This document shows, piece after piece, positions 39,442 to 48,468 of a stretch of 64,000 nt of DNA; position 1 is the stretch's first letter, and each line of letters begins with the position of its first letter. The notes below the pieces were generated by a model. It made no database searches, was not told the DNA's origin, and saw nothing but the letters and a program-made list of their open reading frames with translations. The position numbers and the translations under genes are program-made. This DNA is from Sphingomonas qomolangmaensis (GTDB lineage: Bacteria; Pseudomonadota; Alphaproteobacteria; Sphingomonadales; Sphingomonadaceae), in the NCBI RefSeq assembly GCF_024496245.1, contig NZ_CP101740.1:930001-994000 (forward strand), read 5' to 3'.

Positions 39442-40176
39442 CTATTGCGTAGGGGCGACCCCGAACGCAAGACTGTTACGCGCCTTTTCGATCATCGGCG
39501 CGAGCAGGTCGGCCCAGCGCTCGACACCTGCGGCATCGGCGATCAGGTCGTTGCGGATCTCGATCGAGACGCACGCGATCCCCCTGCCCTCGCCGTGCCG
39601 GTTGAGCGTCGTGTTGACCAGGCGCCCCGAATAGGGCGCGTTGTCGCCGGTTGCGATCCCCGCGGTGCGAAGCTCGGTGAGCAGCACGCGCGCGGCGCGA
39701 TCGTCGCGGTTGTAGAGGATGCCGGCATGCATCGCGCGCGCTTCGCCGCCGGCCTCGAGCCGGGGGGTGAAGCTGTGGATCGCCACCAGCAGCCGTGGGC
39801 GGCGCGCGGTGATCTGGCGGGCGAGCGCGGCGTGATAGGGCGCGTGGAAGCGCGCGATCCGGTCGAAGCGGTCGATGCCGACATTGCCCGGCACCGCGTG
39901 GCCGTCGCTCGCGGTGGGAACGAGCGCGGGGTGGTCGGGCTCGCGGTGGAGGTCGATCACCAGCCGCGACACCGTCCCCGACAGCGCGGGCGCGCCGAGC
40001 CGCGCGGCGAGCGCTGCGGTCAGCGGCGCGGCACCGATATCGACCGCAATATGCTTGGCGAGCAGCGCCGGATCGATGCCGAGATCGACCCCCTCGGGTA
40101 CGACGTCGGAGGCGTGATCGCACAGCAGCAGGATGTCGCTCGCGCCTTCGAGGATCGCGACCGGGGGATGGCTCAT
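39442..40176 (-). CDS. N-formylglutamate amidohydrolase-family protein
   Basis: The 244-residue protein matches the N-formylglutamate deformylase (HutG/DUF family) pattern: [14 protein letters not shown] near the N-terminus, [20 protein letters not shown], then [25 protein letters not shown] and SIEIRNDLI. These supply the metal-binding and catalytic residues of the M14-like fold. No hut genes are close, so a histidine-degradation role is not supported by context. The start overlaps the stop of the crotonase-like gene (ATGA at 40173-40176). Confidence 0.87.
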   Translation of the reverse strand: MSHPPVAILEGASDILLLCDHASDVVPEGVDLGIDPALLAKHIAVDIGAAPLTAALAARLGAPALSGTVSRLVIDLHREPDHPALVPTASDGHAVPGNVGIDRFDRIARFHAPYHAALARQITARRPRLLVAIHSFTPRLEAGGEARAMHAGILYNRDDRAARVLLTELRTAGIATGDNAPYSGRLVNTTLNRHGEGRGIACVSIEIRNDLIADAAGVERWADLLAPMIEKARNSLAFGVAPTQ

Positions 40177-40904
40177 GGGAAATCGGGCTTTCGTTTACCT
40201 GCGAACGCTGCGAGCCCTTCGGTGAAGGCGGCGGTGCCGAAGCGCGCCTCGAACGCGGCGTCGTGCCCTGCCTCGTCGGGGTGGCGAAGCACGCGCTTGA
40301 GCAGCCGGACAGCGGCGGGGGCGTTATCGGCGATCGTTGCCGCGAGCGCTTGCGCGGCGGCGACCGGATCGTCGGCGAGCTGCTCGACCAGCCCGATCCG
40401 CAGCGCTTCGTGGGCGGTGATCGGTTGCGCCGAGAATAGCAGCCGCGCGGTATGGCCCTGGCCCATTCGCGACGCCAGCCGCGCGACGTCGGTCGCGGGA
40501 TAGCCGATCCCGAGCCGTGCGGGGGTGGTGGCGAAGGCGGCATCGGGCGCGGCGATGCGGATATCAGCAGCGATCGCAAGCGCGACGCCGGCGCCATAGC
40601 AGCCGCCCGCAATGCCGGCGATCACGGGCACCGGGCAAGCCGCCAGCGCCTCGATCGCGGTCGCCATCGCGATCCGGAAACGCGGGCGCATCGCGCTGTC
40701 GTCGCGCAGCGTCTCGAGTTCGCGCAGGTCGGCGCCGGCGCAGAAGCTGGCCCCGCCATGGAGCACCAGCGCGCGGACGGTGAGCGGCAGGTCGCGGATC
40801 GCGGCGGCGAGCGCGTCCCAATCGGCGATCCGCAGCGCGTTGCGCGCAGCGGGGCGATTGAGCGTCAGCGTCGCGATATGGTTGGTGGTGGAAAGCTCGA
40901 TCAT
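40173..40904 (-). CDS. Enoyl-CoA hydratase/isomerase-family protein lacking both hydratase glutamates
   Basis: The 243-residue protein has the crotonase fold and its oxyanion hole (ASFCAGADLRELE near 52-64, and GIAGGCYGAGVALAIAADIR near 97-116). In classical hydratases two glutamates act as acid and base; the matching positions here are Ala108 and Pro128/Ala129 (TTPARLGIG). It therefore probably does not hydrate enoyl-CoA by the usual route and may be another crotonase type. It starts in an ATGA overlap with a 57-residue ORF and ends in one with the next gene. Confidence 0.88.
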   Translation of the reverse strand: MIELSTTNHIATLTLNRPAARNALRIADWDALAAAIRDLPLTVRALVLHGGASFCAGADLRELETLRDDSAMRPRFRIAMATAIEALAACPVPVIAGIAGGCYGAGVALAIAADIRIAAPDAAFATTPARLGIGYPATDVARLASRMGQGHTARLLFSAQPITAHEALRIGLVEQLADDPVAAAQALAATIADNAPAAVRLLKRVLRHPDEAGHDAAFEARFGTAAFTEGLAAFAGKRKPDFP

Positions 40905-41074
40905 ACGGGAACGTCAGGGCGGCACGCTTGCACGCGCCGCCCTTCCGCTTTCCCACGACGTGGCCGTGAGGCGCAGGCCGTCAGCGAACGATCCGCTCCC
41001 GGCGTAGGATTCGCTTGTCCGGCGTCCAGCAAGATACGCGCCAAAGCGTTAACCGAAGGATACCGGGGGGTCAT
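40901..41074 (-). CDS. Small 57-residue ORF of unknown function between ispE and the crotonase gene
   Basis: This ORF exactly fills the gap between ispE and the crotonase-family gene. Its ATG (41074) overlaps the ispE stop as ATGA, and its own stop (40903-40901) overlaps the next start as ATGA. The product begins MTPRYPSVNALARILLDAGQ and has an Arg-rich C-terminal half. I do not recognise it. Two perfect start-stop overlaps, the pattern also used by its neighbours, favour a real gene, but the sequence is short and the tail looks low in complexity. Confidence 0.45.
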   Translation of the reverse strand: MTPRYPSVNALARILLDAGQANPTPGADRSLTACASRPRRGKAEGRRVQACRPDVPV

Positions 41075-41937
41075 GCGGCGGCCTGGTCCCGGCATGGAAC
41101 GCCCGGCTGTCCCGCGAGCACCGTTTCGAGACACCACCAGGGGTGCGCGGCGCGCACTCGCGCGGCGGCGGCGGCGCGCTGATCGGCGGTATCGAACAGC
41201 GCGAAGCATGTCGCCCCCGACCCCGACATCCGCGCCAGCCGGACCCCCGGCTGCGCGGCGAGCAACGCCAGTATTTCGGCGATCACCGGCGCGAGCGCGA
41301 GCGCGGGCGGCTCGAGATCGTTGCGCCCGGCAAGCGCCGCCGCGAGCGGATCGCCCTGCCCGATCGGCCCACGATCGATCCCGTCCCAGCGCGCGAACAC
41401 CGCAGCGGTCGACACCGCAACACCGGGATTGATCAGCAACGCGGGCAGCGCCGCCAGCCCATCGAGCGGCAGCAGCAACTCGCCGCGTCCGCGCCCGAGC
41501 GCGGTCTTGCCGAGCAAACAGGCGGGCACGTCGGACCCCAGCGCCTCGGCGCATCCGAAGAGCCGCGGATCGTCGATCGCTACCCCCTCAAGCCGCGCCA
41601 GCGCGCGCAGGGTGGCGGCGGCATCGGCCGATCCGCCGCCGATCCCCGACGCCACGGGCAACCGCTTGTCGAGCAGGATCGCCATTGGCCGGCCATCGAC
41701 CACGCGCGCGCGGAACAGCCGTTCGGCGCGCAGCACCAGATTGTCGCCCTCGCCCGACAGGCCGGCGGCGAAGGGCCCGGTCAGCGTCAGCCCCGGCGCG
41801 CCGGTGGGGTCGATCGTCACGACATCGCCATCGGCGACGAAGGCGAACAGCGTTTCGAGCTCGTGATAGCCATCGGCCCGCCGCGCGCGGACGTGGAGCG
41901 CAAGGTTGAGCTTGGCGGGCGCGGCTTCGACGATCAT
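41071..41937 (-). CDS. ispE: 4-diphosphocytidyl-2-C-methyl-D-erythritol kinase
   Basis: IspE phosphorylates CDP-ME in the MEP isoprenoid pathway. The 288-residue protein belongs to the GHMP kinases, with EAAPAKLNLALHV at the N-terminus, the ATP loop PVASGIGGGSADAAATLRAL, and the C-terminal motif RMSGSGATCFALF. It starts four bases after the stop of the TPR gene and overlaps the 57-residue ORF at its 3' end. Confidence 0.97.
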   Translation of the reverse strand: MIVEAAPAKLNLALHVRARRADGYHELETLFAFVADGDVVTIDPTGAPGLTLTGPFAAGLSGEGDNLVLRAERLFRARVVDGRPMAILLDKRLPVASGIGGGSADAAATLRALARLEGVAIDDPRLFGCAEALGSDVPACLLGKTALGRGRGELLLPLDGLAALPALLINPGVAVSTAAVFARWDGIDRGPIGQGDPLAAALAGRNDLEPPALALAPVIAEILALLAAQPGVRLARMSGSGATCFALFDTADQRAAAAARVRAAHPWWCLETVLAGQPGVPCRDQAAA

Positions 41938-41941
41938 CGGG

Positions 41942-43534
41942 TCAGCGCGCCGCGGTCACCGGGGCGAGCCCGTCGGCGAGCTTGCCCGCGAGCCGCTTGG
42001 CATCGTCGCCCTCGGCATGGACCGCCGCGGCGCGCCAGGCGTAGCGCGCCTCGTAGCGCCGGCCGGTGCGCCAATAGGCGTCGCCCAGATGCTCGTTGAT
42101 CGTGACGTCGCCGGGCTCGGCGGCGGCAGCCTGTTCGAGCAGCGGGAGCCCCTTGTCCCATTGGCCGCGCTGGACATAGGCCCAGCCGAGCGAATCGGTG
42201 ATCGAGGGATCGTCGGGACGCAGCGCCCGCGCCTGTTCGAGCAGCTTTTGCCCTTCGGCCAGATTCTCACCGCGTTCGACCTGTGCATAGCCGAGATAAT
42301 TGAGCGCCACCGGCTCCTGCGGCGCGAGTTCGACCGCGCGGCGAAGATAGGGCAGCGCCTCGTCCCAGCGTCCCGCCTGTTCGAGGGCGCCGCCGCGCTG
42401 GAGATTGAGCACCCAATCGGCCCCATCGCCCGCGCGCGCCATTGCCGTTGCATAGGCGGCAGCGGCATCGTCGAAGCGATTCTGGTCGACCAACAGGTCG
42501 CCATAGGATTGCGCCTCGGTCACCGTTGCGCCGGGTGCGTCGGCGAGCGCCTTGGCTGCGGCGAGCGCCCCCGCCTCGTCCTCCATCCGCGTCAGCACGG
42601 TCACGCGCGCCGCCTGCGCGACGCTGGCGAACGCGCTTTTGGCGCCGATCGAATCGAGCAGCGCGAGCGCGCGGGTCCCCAACCCCTGCTGCGACAGCGT
42701 GTCGGCGAGCAGCAGCCGCGCACGATCGTCGGTCGGATCGAGCAGCAGCGCGGTGCGGCCGAGCAAAATAGACAACGGCGACGCTTCGTCGCGGCCCAGA
42801 TCGGCGGCGAGCCGGGTGAACAGTCGCGACGCGCCGAACGCCGCCCCCGCCTTCGCGCCGCGCCCAAGCGACGATCGCTGCGCTACCAGCACCGGATCGC
42901 TGCCGCCCAGCAATTCGCGCGCGAGCTTGCCCTGGCGCTTGCCCTGGAACAGCTGCGCGGCGTTCAGCCGGAGATCGAGGCTGGCCTGGTCGTTGCCGAG
43001 CAATGCGCTGAGCGCATCGGCGGCCTGCGCATACTGCCCTTGCGCGATCAGCAGCAGCGCGCGGTTTTCGGCGGCGTAGCGGCGCGAGATGACATTGGCT
43101 TCGGCGGCGGCGAGCTCGGCAGCGGGGTCGGCGGCGCCTTCCTCGAACGCCACCCAGGCGAGCAGCACCGGCCCGACGAAATCGAGCGGGCCTTGCGCCA
43201 CCTGCGCGGCGGCGGCGCGCGCGGCCGGCCAGTCGCGCGCGCGCACCCGATCGGCGTAGCGCAGCATCACCGTATCGGCGGGCGCGACGTTCGAGCGTTC
43301 GAGCACCGCGAGCGCGCGACGCGCGAGGTCGAAATCGCCGACCGCAATACCTTCGCGAAACGCGCGGATCGCGATGACTTCGTTGCCTGGATCGTCGGCG
43401 AGCGCGATCGCATAACCGCGCGCGGCGATGTCGGCCGCGCCATCGGCGGCGGCGGCGCGCGCGCGGACATAGGCGGCGAGGCTGGCGCCGGTCGGCGGGT
43501 CGTTGGCGGCGAGCGCGGGCGACGCCGCCAGCAT
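41942..43534 (-). CDS. Exported tetratricopeptide-repeat protein, start uncertain
   Basis: The protein has many TPR repeats, clearest in the C-terminal third (LNYLGYAQVERGENLAEGQK; DSLGWAYVQRGQWDKGLPLL; EHLGDAYWRTGRRYEARYAW). Before the mature part there is a signal-like stretch, RLGIAGAAIAAMLAASPALA. The ATG used (43534) falls inside that stretch. A CTG at 43564, four bases past the etfD stop, would give a fuller signal peptide; the next canonical codon upstream is about 155 bases inside etfD. With the ATG the product is 530 residues. It is a scaffold-type periplasmic protein; no specific role can be given. It follows etfD and precedes ispE. Confidence 0.83.
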   Translation of the reverse strand: MLAASPALAANDPPTGASLAAYVRARAAAADGAADIAARGYAIALADDPGNEVIAIRAFREGIAVGDFDLARRALAVLERSNVAPADTVMLRYADRVRARDWPAARAAAAQVAQGPLDFVGPVLLAWVAFEEGAADPAAELAAAEANVISRRYAAENRALLLIAQGQYAQAADALSALLGNDQASLDLRLNAAQLFQGKRQGKLARELLGGSDPVLVAQRSSLGRGAKAGAAFGASRLFTRLAADLGRDEASPLSILLGRTALLLDPTDDRARLLLADTLSQQGLGTRALALLDSIGAKSAFASVAQAARVTVLTRMEDEAGALAAAKALADAPGATVTEAQSYGDLLVDQNRFDDAAAAYATAMARAGDGADWVLNLQRGGALEQAGRWDEALPYLRRAVELAPQEPVALNYLGYAQVERGENLAEGQKLLEQARALRPDDPSITDSLGWAYVQRGQWDKGLPLLEQAAAAEPGDVTINEHLGDAYWRTGRRYEARYAWRAAAVHAEGDDAKRLAGKLADGLAPVTAAR

Positions 43535-43565
43535 CGCGGCGATCGCTGCGCCGGCGATGCCCAGC

Positions 43566-45227
43566 CTACATGTTCGGATAATTGGGCCCTCCGCCGCCCT
43601 CGGGCACCACCCAGTTGATGTTCTGCGTGGGGTCCTTGATGTCGCACGTCTTGCAGTGGACGCAGTTCTGCGCGTTGATAACGAACTTGGGATCGCCGTT
43701 TTCCTCGCCCACCACTTCATACACACCCGCGGGACAATAACGCTGCGCCGGCTCGTCGTACAAGGGCAGGTTGTGCGCGATCGGTACGTCAGGGTCCTTG
43801 AGCGTCAGATGGACCGGTTGGTCCTCCTCGTGATTGGTATTCGACAGGAACACCGACGAGAGGCGATCGAAGGTCAGCACGCCATCGGGCTTGGGATAGG
43901 CGATCTTGGCGACGTCTTCGGCGCGCCACAGGCTTTCGTGATCGGGATGGTGGCGCATCGTACCGGGCATCTTCACCCCCAGATGCTCGGCCCACATATG
44001 CACCCCCGACAACCCCGACCCGATCAGGTCGCCATGCTTCTTGACCAGCGGCACGACGTTGCGGACGCGGCGCAGTTCCTCGCGCACCCAGCTGCCCTCA
44101 TAGGCGCTGGCATAGGCGGCGAGCTCATCGCCGCGGCGATCGGCGGCGACCGCCTGGAATGCCGCCTCGGCGGCCATCATCCCGGTCTTCATCGCGGTGT
44201 GGGTGCCCTTGATCCGCGGCACGTTCACGAACCCCGCCGAACAGCCGATCAGCGCGCCGCCGGGGAAGATGAGCTTGGGCACCGACTGGAAGCCGCCATC
44301 GTTGATCGCGCGCGCGCCGTACGACACGCGCTTGCCGCCCTCGAGGATCGCGGCGATCTCGGGGTGGGTCTTCCAGCGCTGCATTTCGTGGAAGGGCGAG
44401 AGGTGCGGGTTCGAATAGTTGAGCCAGGTGACGAAGCCCAAGGCGATCTGGCCATTGGCCTGGTGATACAGGAAACCGCCGCCGTTCGATCCTTGCGTCT
44501 CGCTGAGCGGCCATCCCTGGGTGTGGATCACTCGGCCGGGAACGTGCTTGCCCGGCGCGAGGTCCCAGAGTTCCTTGACGCCGAGGCCATAGACCTGGGG
44601 ATCGCAATCCTTGCGCAGGTCGAAGATGCGCATCAGCTCCTTCGACAGATGCCCGCGCACCCCTTCGGCGAAGAAGGTGTAGCGCGCGTGGAGCTCGAGC
44701 CCGGGCTGCCAATCGGGCTTGCGCGTGCCGTCCCTGGCGATTCCCATGTCGCCGGTGGCGACGCCCTTCACCGATCCGTCTTCGTCGAACAGTATCTCGG
44801 CGGCGGCGAAGCCGGGGAAGATTTCGACCCCAAGCCCTTCGGCCTGTTCGGCGAGCCAGCGGCACAGGCTGCCGAGCGATCCGGTGTAGCAGCCTTCATT
44901 GTGCATGATCGGCGGCAGCGCGAATTCGGGGAGCGAGCTTTTGCCCTTTTTCGAGAGCACCCAATGGTGGTTCTCGGTCACCGGGGTCTGCGCAAGCGGG
45001 CAACCCATCTCACGCCATTCGGGCAGCAATTCGTCGAGCGCCTTGGGATCGATCACCGCCCCCGACAGGATGTGCGCGCCGACCTCGGAGCCCTTTTCGA
45101 GCACGCACACCGACAGCTCGCTGCCGGCGTCGTTCGCGAGCTGTTTGAGCCGGATCGCCGCGGAAAGGCCGGCAGGCCCCGCGCCGACGATCACGACATC
45201 ATAAGGCATCGACTCGCGTTCACTCAT
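43566..45227 (-). CDS. etfD: Electron transfer flavoprotein-ubiquinone oxidoreductase
   Basis: ETF-QO passes electrons from acyl-CoA and other dehydrogenases, via ETF, to ubiquinone at the membrane. The 553-residue protein has the FAD site VVIVGAGPAGLSAAIRLKQ at the N-terminus and the C-terminal 4Fe-4S ferredoxin-like motif CVHCKTCDIKDP, with an upstream RYCPAGVYE. I used ATG 45227, which has GGAG eight bases upstream; an ATG at 45239 is in frame. It heads the long minus-strand run and diverges from the UDG-like gene across a spacer with a strong palindrome. Confidence 0.97.
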   Translation of the reverse strand: MSERESMPYDVVIVGAGPAGLSAAIRLKQLANDAGSELSVCVLEKGSEVGAHILSGAVIDPKALDELLPEWREMGCPLAQTPVTENHHWVLSKKGKSSLPEFALPPIMHNEGCYTGSLGSLCRWLAEQAEGLGVEIFPGFAAAEILFDEDGSVKGVATGDMGIARDGTRKPDWQPGLELHARYTFFAEGVRGHLSKELMRIFDLRKDCDPQVYGLGVKELWDLAPGKHVPGRVIHTQGWPLSETQGSNGGGFLYHQANGQIALGFVTWLNYSNPHLSPFHEMQRWKTHPEIAAILEGGKRVSYGARAINDGGFQSVPKLIFPGGALIGCSAGFVNVPRIKGTHTAMKTGMMAAEAAFQAVAADRRGDELAAYASAYEGSWVREELRRVRNVVPLVKKHGDLIGSGLSGVHMWAEHLGVKMPGTMRHHPDHESLWRAEDVAKIAYPKPDGVLTFDRLSSVFLSNTNHEEDQPVHLTLKDPDVPIAHNLPLYDEPAQRYCPAGVYEVVGEENGDPKFVINAQNCVHCKTCDIKDPTQNINWVVPEGGGGPNYPNM

Positions 45228-45338
45228 CCCAGTCTCCATTCGGCGGCGTGATCCCAGCGTGCCGCGCTTCGCGTGCCGGCATTGACCGCCACCCGGTCGT
45301 CGCGCCAAGGCACCGCCCTGGCAGAAGTTCGGTGCACG

Positions 45339-45362
45339 CAGATTGACCCAAAGGTCAAGCTG
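45339..45362. promoter_or_regulatory. 24-base operator-like palindrome between etfD and the UDG-like gene
   Basis: Two ten-base arms, CAGATTGACC (45339-45348) and GGTCAAGCTG (45353-45362), pair at nine of ten positions around the spacer CAAA. It lies 112 bases upstream of the etfD start and 18 bases upstream of the ATG of the + strand gene. The symmetry and placement suit a dimeric repressor such as a TetR-type regulator. No regulator gene is adjacent. Confidence 0.42.
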
Positions 45363-45379
45363 CCGTCGGGTAGGTGGGT

Positions 45380-46102
45380 ATGGGGGCAGATCAACACAAC
45401 GACTGGCAGGCCGCCACCGCGAGCGCGCTCGAATGGTGGGCCGATGCCGGGGTCGATGTGCTCGTCGAAGACCAGGTCCGTGACTGGTTCGCCGCGCCGG
45501 TACGGACTCCGCCTGCAACGGCGGTCGCTGCTGCCGAACCCGGTGCGGCCGAGGCCGAGGCGGAATTTCCAGAAACGCTGGAGGCTTTCCTCGCGTGGCG
45601 CCTTGGCGAAGGCGCGCCCGAAGCCAAGTGGAACGCGCCGCTCGTCGCGGGCGAAGGCGATCCTACCGCCGACCTGATGGTGATGCTCGACCATCCCACC
45701 GGCGATCGGTTGCTGCTCGATGCCGAAGCGCGGCTGCTCGATCGGATGCTCGCCGCGATCGGCCGCAGTCGGGGCGACGTCTACCTGACGACGCTGTGCC
45801 TCGCCGCGCCGCTCGCCCAGTCGATCCCCGCCGACGACCAGCCCGCCCTGGTCGCGCGCGCGCAGCATCTGGCGGCGCTGGCGGGCACCAAAACGGTGCT
45901 GCTGCTGTCGCAATCGGCGAGCCGTGCGTTCCTCGGGACGGACCGCGCTAACGCTCGTGCCTGTTTTCATGACATTAACCACCGGCAGGCCAAGTTCTCG
46001 GCAATCTCCAGCGTGCACCCCCGGTTCCTGCTGAGCAGCCCGGCGCACAAGCGGGAGGCCTGGAAAGATTTGCAATTGTTGCTCAGGGGAAAGCGCACGT
46101 GA
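45380..46102 (+). CDS. Uracil-DNA-glycosylase-fold protein with degenerate catalytic motif
   Basis: The 240-residue protein has the C-terminal motif VHPRFLLSSPAHKREAWKDL typical of family 4/5 uracil-DNA glycosylases, and the core layout GDVYLTTLCLAAPL and VLLLSQSASRAFLG. The usual first motif (GExPGxxED..GRPFVG) is replaced by VMLDHPTGDRLLLDAEARLL, and the iron-sulphur cysteines are missing. It may have lost glycosylase activity or act on another substrate. The ATG at 45380 is preferred to a GTG two codons upstream. Its stop overlaps the GTG start of the lytic transglycosylase. Confidence 0.78.
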   Translation: MGADQHNDWQAATASALEWWADAGVDVLVEDQVRDWFAAPVRTPPATAVAAAEPGAAEAEAEFPETLEAFLAWRLGEGAPEAKWNAPLVAGEGDPTADLMVMLDHPTGDRLLLDAEARLLDRMLAAIGRSRGDVYLTTLCLAAPLAQSIPADDQPALVARAQHLAALAGTKTVLLLSQSASRAFLGTDRANARACFHDINHRQAKFSAISSVHPRFLLSSPAHKREAWKDLQLLLRGKRT

Positions 46103-47877
46103 GTATCCGCGCCATTATCGCCGTCGCCATGATCGCCGCACCCGCGGCCGCGCATGCGACCGACGACGACCAGATCCCCACCCGCCGCGGCGCGACCACC
46201 GCCGCGATTGCGGTGCCCAAGCAGCTCGATGACGCCGAGCGTACTGCTTATCGCCAGGTGTTCTCGGCGATCCGCGCCGAGCGCTGGAGCGACGCACAGC
46301 TCCAGCTCGACGCGATGCGGCCGGGGCCGCTCCACGCGATCGCGCGCGCCGAACTCTACACCGCCAAGGGATCGCCCAAGGTCGAGCTGCTCCCGCTGCA
46401 GGCGTTGCTCGCCGAGGCGCCCGAGCTGCCGCATGCCGAGAGCCTCGCGCGGCTCGCCAAGGTGCGCGGCGCCGAGACGCTGCCGACGCTCCCCACCGCA
46501 CAGCGGCTGATGTGGTTCGATGGCGCGCCCAACCGCATCCGCGTCAAATCGGTCGCGAACGACGCCGCCGCCGCCGAACTGGCGCAGCGGATGGAACCGA
46601 TCATCAAGGACGATCTGGGCGCGGCGGGCGAAGCGCTGGTCGCCGAATATGCCGATCGCCTCAGCCCCGAATGCCTGACCGAATGGCAGCAGCGCGTGGC
46701 GTGGATCCACTATCTGACCGGCGACGACAGCGCCGCGCGCCGGCTCGCCGCGCTCGCGCAGCGCGGCAGCGGCGAATGGGTGCCGCAGGCCGATTGGGTG
46801 CAGGGCTTGGCGGCGTGGCGCCAGCGCGATTATGCCGCGGCGCAGATGGCGTTCACCGCGGTCGCGCAGCGCGCCAAGGACGTCGATCTGCGCGCCGCCG
46901 GGCTCTATTGGGCTTCGCGCGCCGACATGGCGGCGGCGCGCCCCGACCTGGTCCAGGCGCGGCTACAGAGCGCGGCGCAGTTCAACGAAACCTTCTACGG
47001 CATGCTAGCGCGCCAGGCGCTGGGGATCGCCGAGGCGACCGACCGGGTGCCGACGCGTCCCGCCGGCGCCGACTGGACCGCGCTCGAGCGCCGGCCCAAT
47101 GTCCGCATCGCCGCTGCGCTGATGGAAATCGACGAGGACGTGCTCGCCGCCAGCGTGGTCCGCCACCAGGCGCGGATCGGCGATCCTGCCGAATATGCGT
47201 CGCTCGCGCGCGTCGCCGGCGCGATGAACCTGCCCGCGACGCAAATCTGGCTTTCGCACAACGCCCCGCGTGGCTCGACCCCGCAGGTCGCGGCGCGCTA
47301 CCCTGCTCCCAACTGGACCCCCGACGGCGGCTGGCGGGTCGACAAGTCGCTGGTCTATGCGCACGCGCTGCAGGAATCGCGCTTTCAGTCGACTGTGGTC
47401 AGCCCCGCGGGTGCCTATGGCCTGATGCAGATCATGCCCGCCGCGGCGACCGATATCGGGCGCAAGAAGGGGATCGTCATCGACCGTTCCGCGCTGTCGC
47501 GCCCCTCGACCAATATCGAGGTCGGGCAGAGCTATCTCGAAAAGCTGCGCGACATGCCCACCACCGGGGGGCTGCTGCCCAAGGTGATCGCGGCGTATAA
47601 TGCCGGCCCCACCCCGGTCGAGGCGTGGAACCTGTCGTCGCGCGATGGGGGCGATCCGCTGCTCTACATCGAGTCGATCCCCTATTGGGAGACGCGCGGC
47701 TATGTCATGACGGTGCTGCGCAACTACTGGATGTACGAAGCGCAGGGCGGCAAGGCATCGGACAGCCGCACCGCGTTGTCGCAGGGGCTATGGCCGCGCT
47801 TTCCCGGGCTGCCGGGCAAGAGCGCGGTGAACGGCCGCGCCGCCAAGGGGGCAAGCGCCAACTACCGTGTCCGATAG
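46099..47877 (+). CDS. slt: Soluble lytic murein transglycosylase (Slt70 type)
   Basis: Slt cleaves peptidoglycan glycan strands to 1,6-anhydromuropeptides in the periplasm. The 592-residue protein begins at a GTG (46099) with the signal peptide [21 protein letters not shown] long alpha-superhelical region (about 40-400) precedes the catalytic SLT domain, with the glutamate in [20 protein letters not shown], then LMQIMPAAA and AAYNAGP. It overlaps the UDG-like gene at its start and moaB by 11 bases at its end. Confidence 0.95.
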   Translation: MSIRAIIAVAMIAAPAAAHATDDDQIPTRRGATTAAIAVPKQLDDAERTAYRQVFSAIRAERWSDAQLQLDAMRPGPLHAIARAELYTAKGSPKVELLPLQALLAEAPELPHAESLARLAKVRGAETLPTLPTAQRLMWFDGAPNRIRVKSVANDAAAAELAQRMEPIIKDDLGAAGEALVAEYADRLSPECLTEWQQRVAWIHYLTGDDSAARRLAALAQRGSGEWVPQADWVQGLAAWRQRDYAAAQMAFTAVAQRAKDVDLRAAGLYWASRADMAAARPDLVQARLQSAAQFNETFYGMLARQALGIAEATDRVPTRPAGADWTALERRPNVRIAAALMEIDEDVLAASVVRHQARIGDPAEYASLARVAGAMNLPATQIWLSHNAPRGSTPQVAARYPAPNWTPDGGWRVDKSLVYAHALQESRFQSTVVSPAGAYGLMQIMPAAATDIGRKKGIVIDRSALSRPSTNIEVGQSYLEKLRDMPTTGGLLPKVIAAYNAGPTPVEAWNLSSRDGGDPLLYIESIPYWETRGYVMTVLRNYWMYEAQGGKASDSRTALSQGLWPRFPGLPGKSAVNGRAAKGASANYRVR

Positions 47878-48394
47878 CGCCGCGGCGGCGCCGATCGCAG
47901 TACGGATCGCGGTGCTGACGGTGTCGGATACGCGCCAGTTGGCCGAGGATCGCTCGGGCGATGTACTGGTCCAGCGATTGACCGATTTCGGCCATGTGCT
48001 GGCCGCGCGCGACATCGTTCGCGACGATGTCGAGACGATCGTCGCGCGGCTCCACGCCTGGATCGAGGATCCCGAGATCGACTGCATCCTCACCACCGGC
48101 GGCACCGGGGTGACGGGACGCGACGTAACCCCCGAGGCGGTCGAGCGCGTCGCCGACAAGCTGATCCCCGGCTTTGGCGAACTCTTCCGCTGGCTGAGCT
48201 TCGACAAGATCGGCACCTCGACGATCCAGTCGCGCGCCACCGCCTGCGTCGCGCGCGGCACCTATATCTTCGCGCTGCCTGGATCGACCGGCGCGGTGCG
48301 CGACGGATGGGACGGGATCTTGGCGCAGCAGCTCGATAGCCGGCATCGCCCATGCAATTTCGTCGAGCTGATGCCGCGGTTGCTGGAGCGGTAG
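47867..48394 (+). CDS. moaB: Molybdenum cofactor biosynthesis protein MoaB (MogA-like)
   Basis: The 175-residue protein belongs to the MoaB/MogA family, which adenylates molybdopterin before molybdenum insertion. The family motif [18 protein letters not shown] and the following [20 protein letters not shown] segment are clear, with [13 protein letters not shown] near the C-terminus. It starts at a GTG (47867) inside the 3' end of slt. No other molybdenum cofactor gene is close. Confidence 0.94.
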   Translation: MSDSAAAAPIAVRIAVLTVSDTRQLAEDRSGDVLVQRLTDFGHVLAARDIVRDDVETIVARLHAWIEDPEIDCILTTGGTGVTGRDVTPEAVERVADKLIPGFGELFRWLSFDKIGTSTIQSRATACVARGTYIFALPGSTGAVRDGWDGILAQQLDSRHRPCNFVELMPRLLER

Positions 48395-48468
48395 TTGCCA
48401 CATTCCGCCGCGCTCGTCGTCAGGTGGCCGTGCCAATGGGATTGGACAACAAGTAAGGAGGGGCCTGC

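Noticed and set aside
41906..43618. 570-codon plus-strand ORF opposite the TPR gene
   Set aside because: Antisense to TPR repeats; the repeats on the minus strand explain the open frame.
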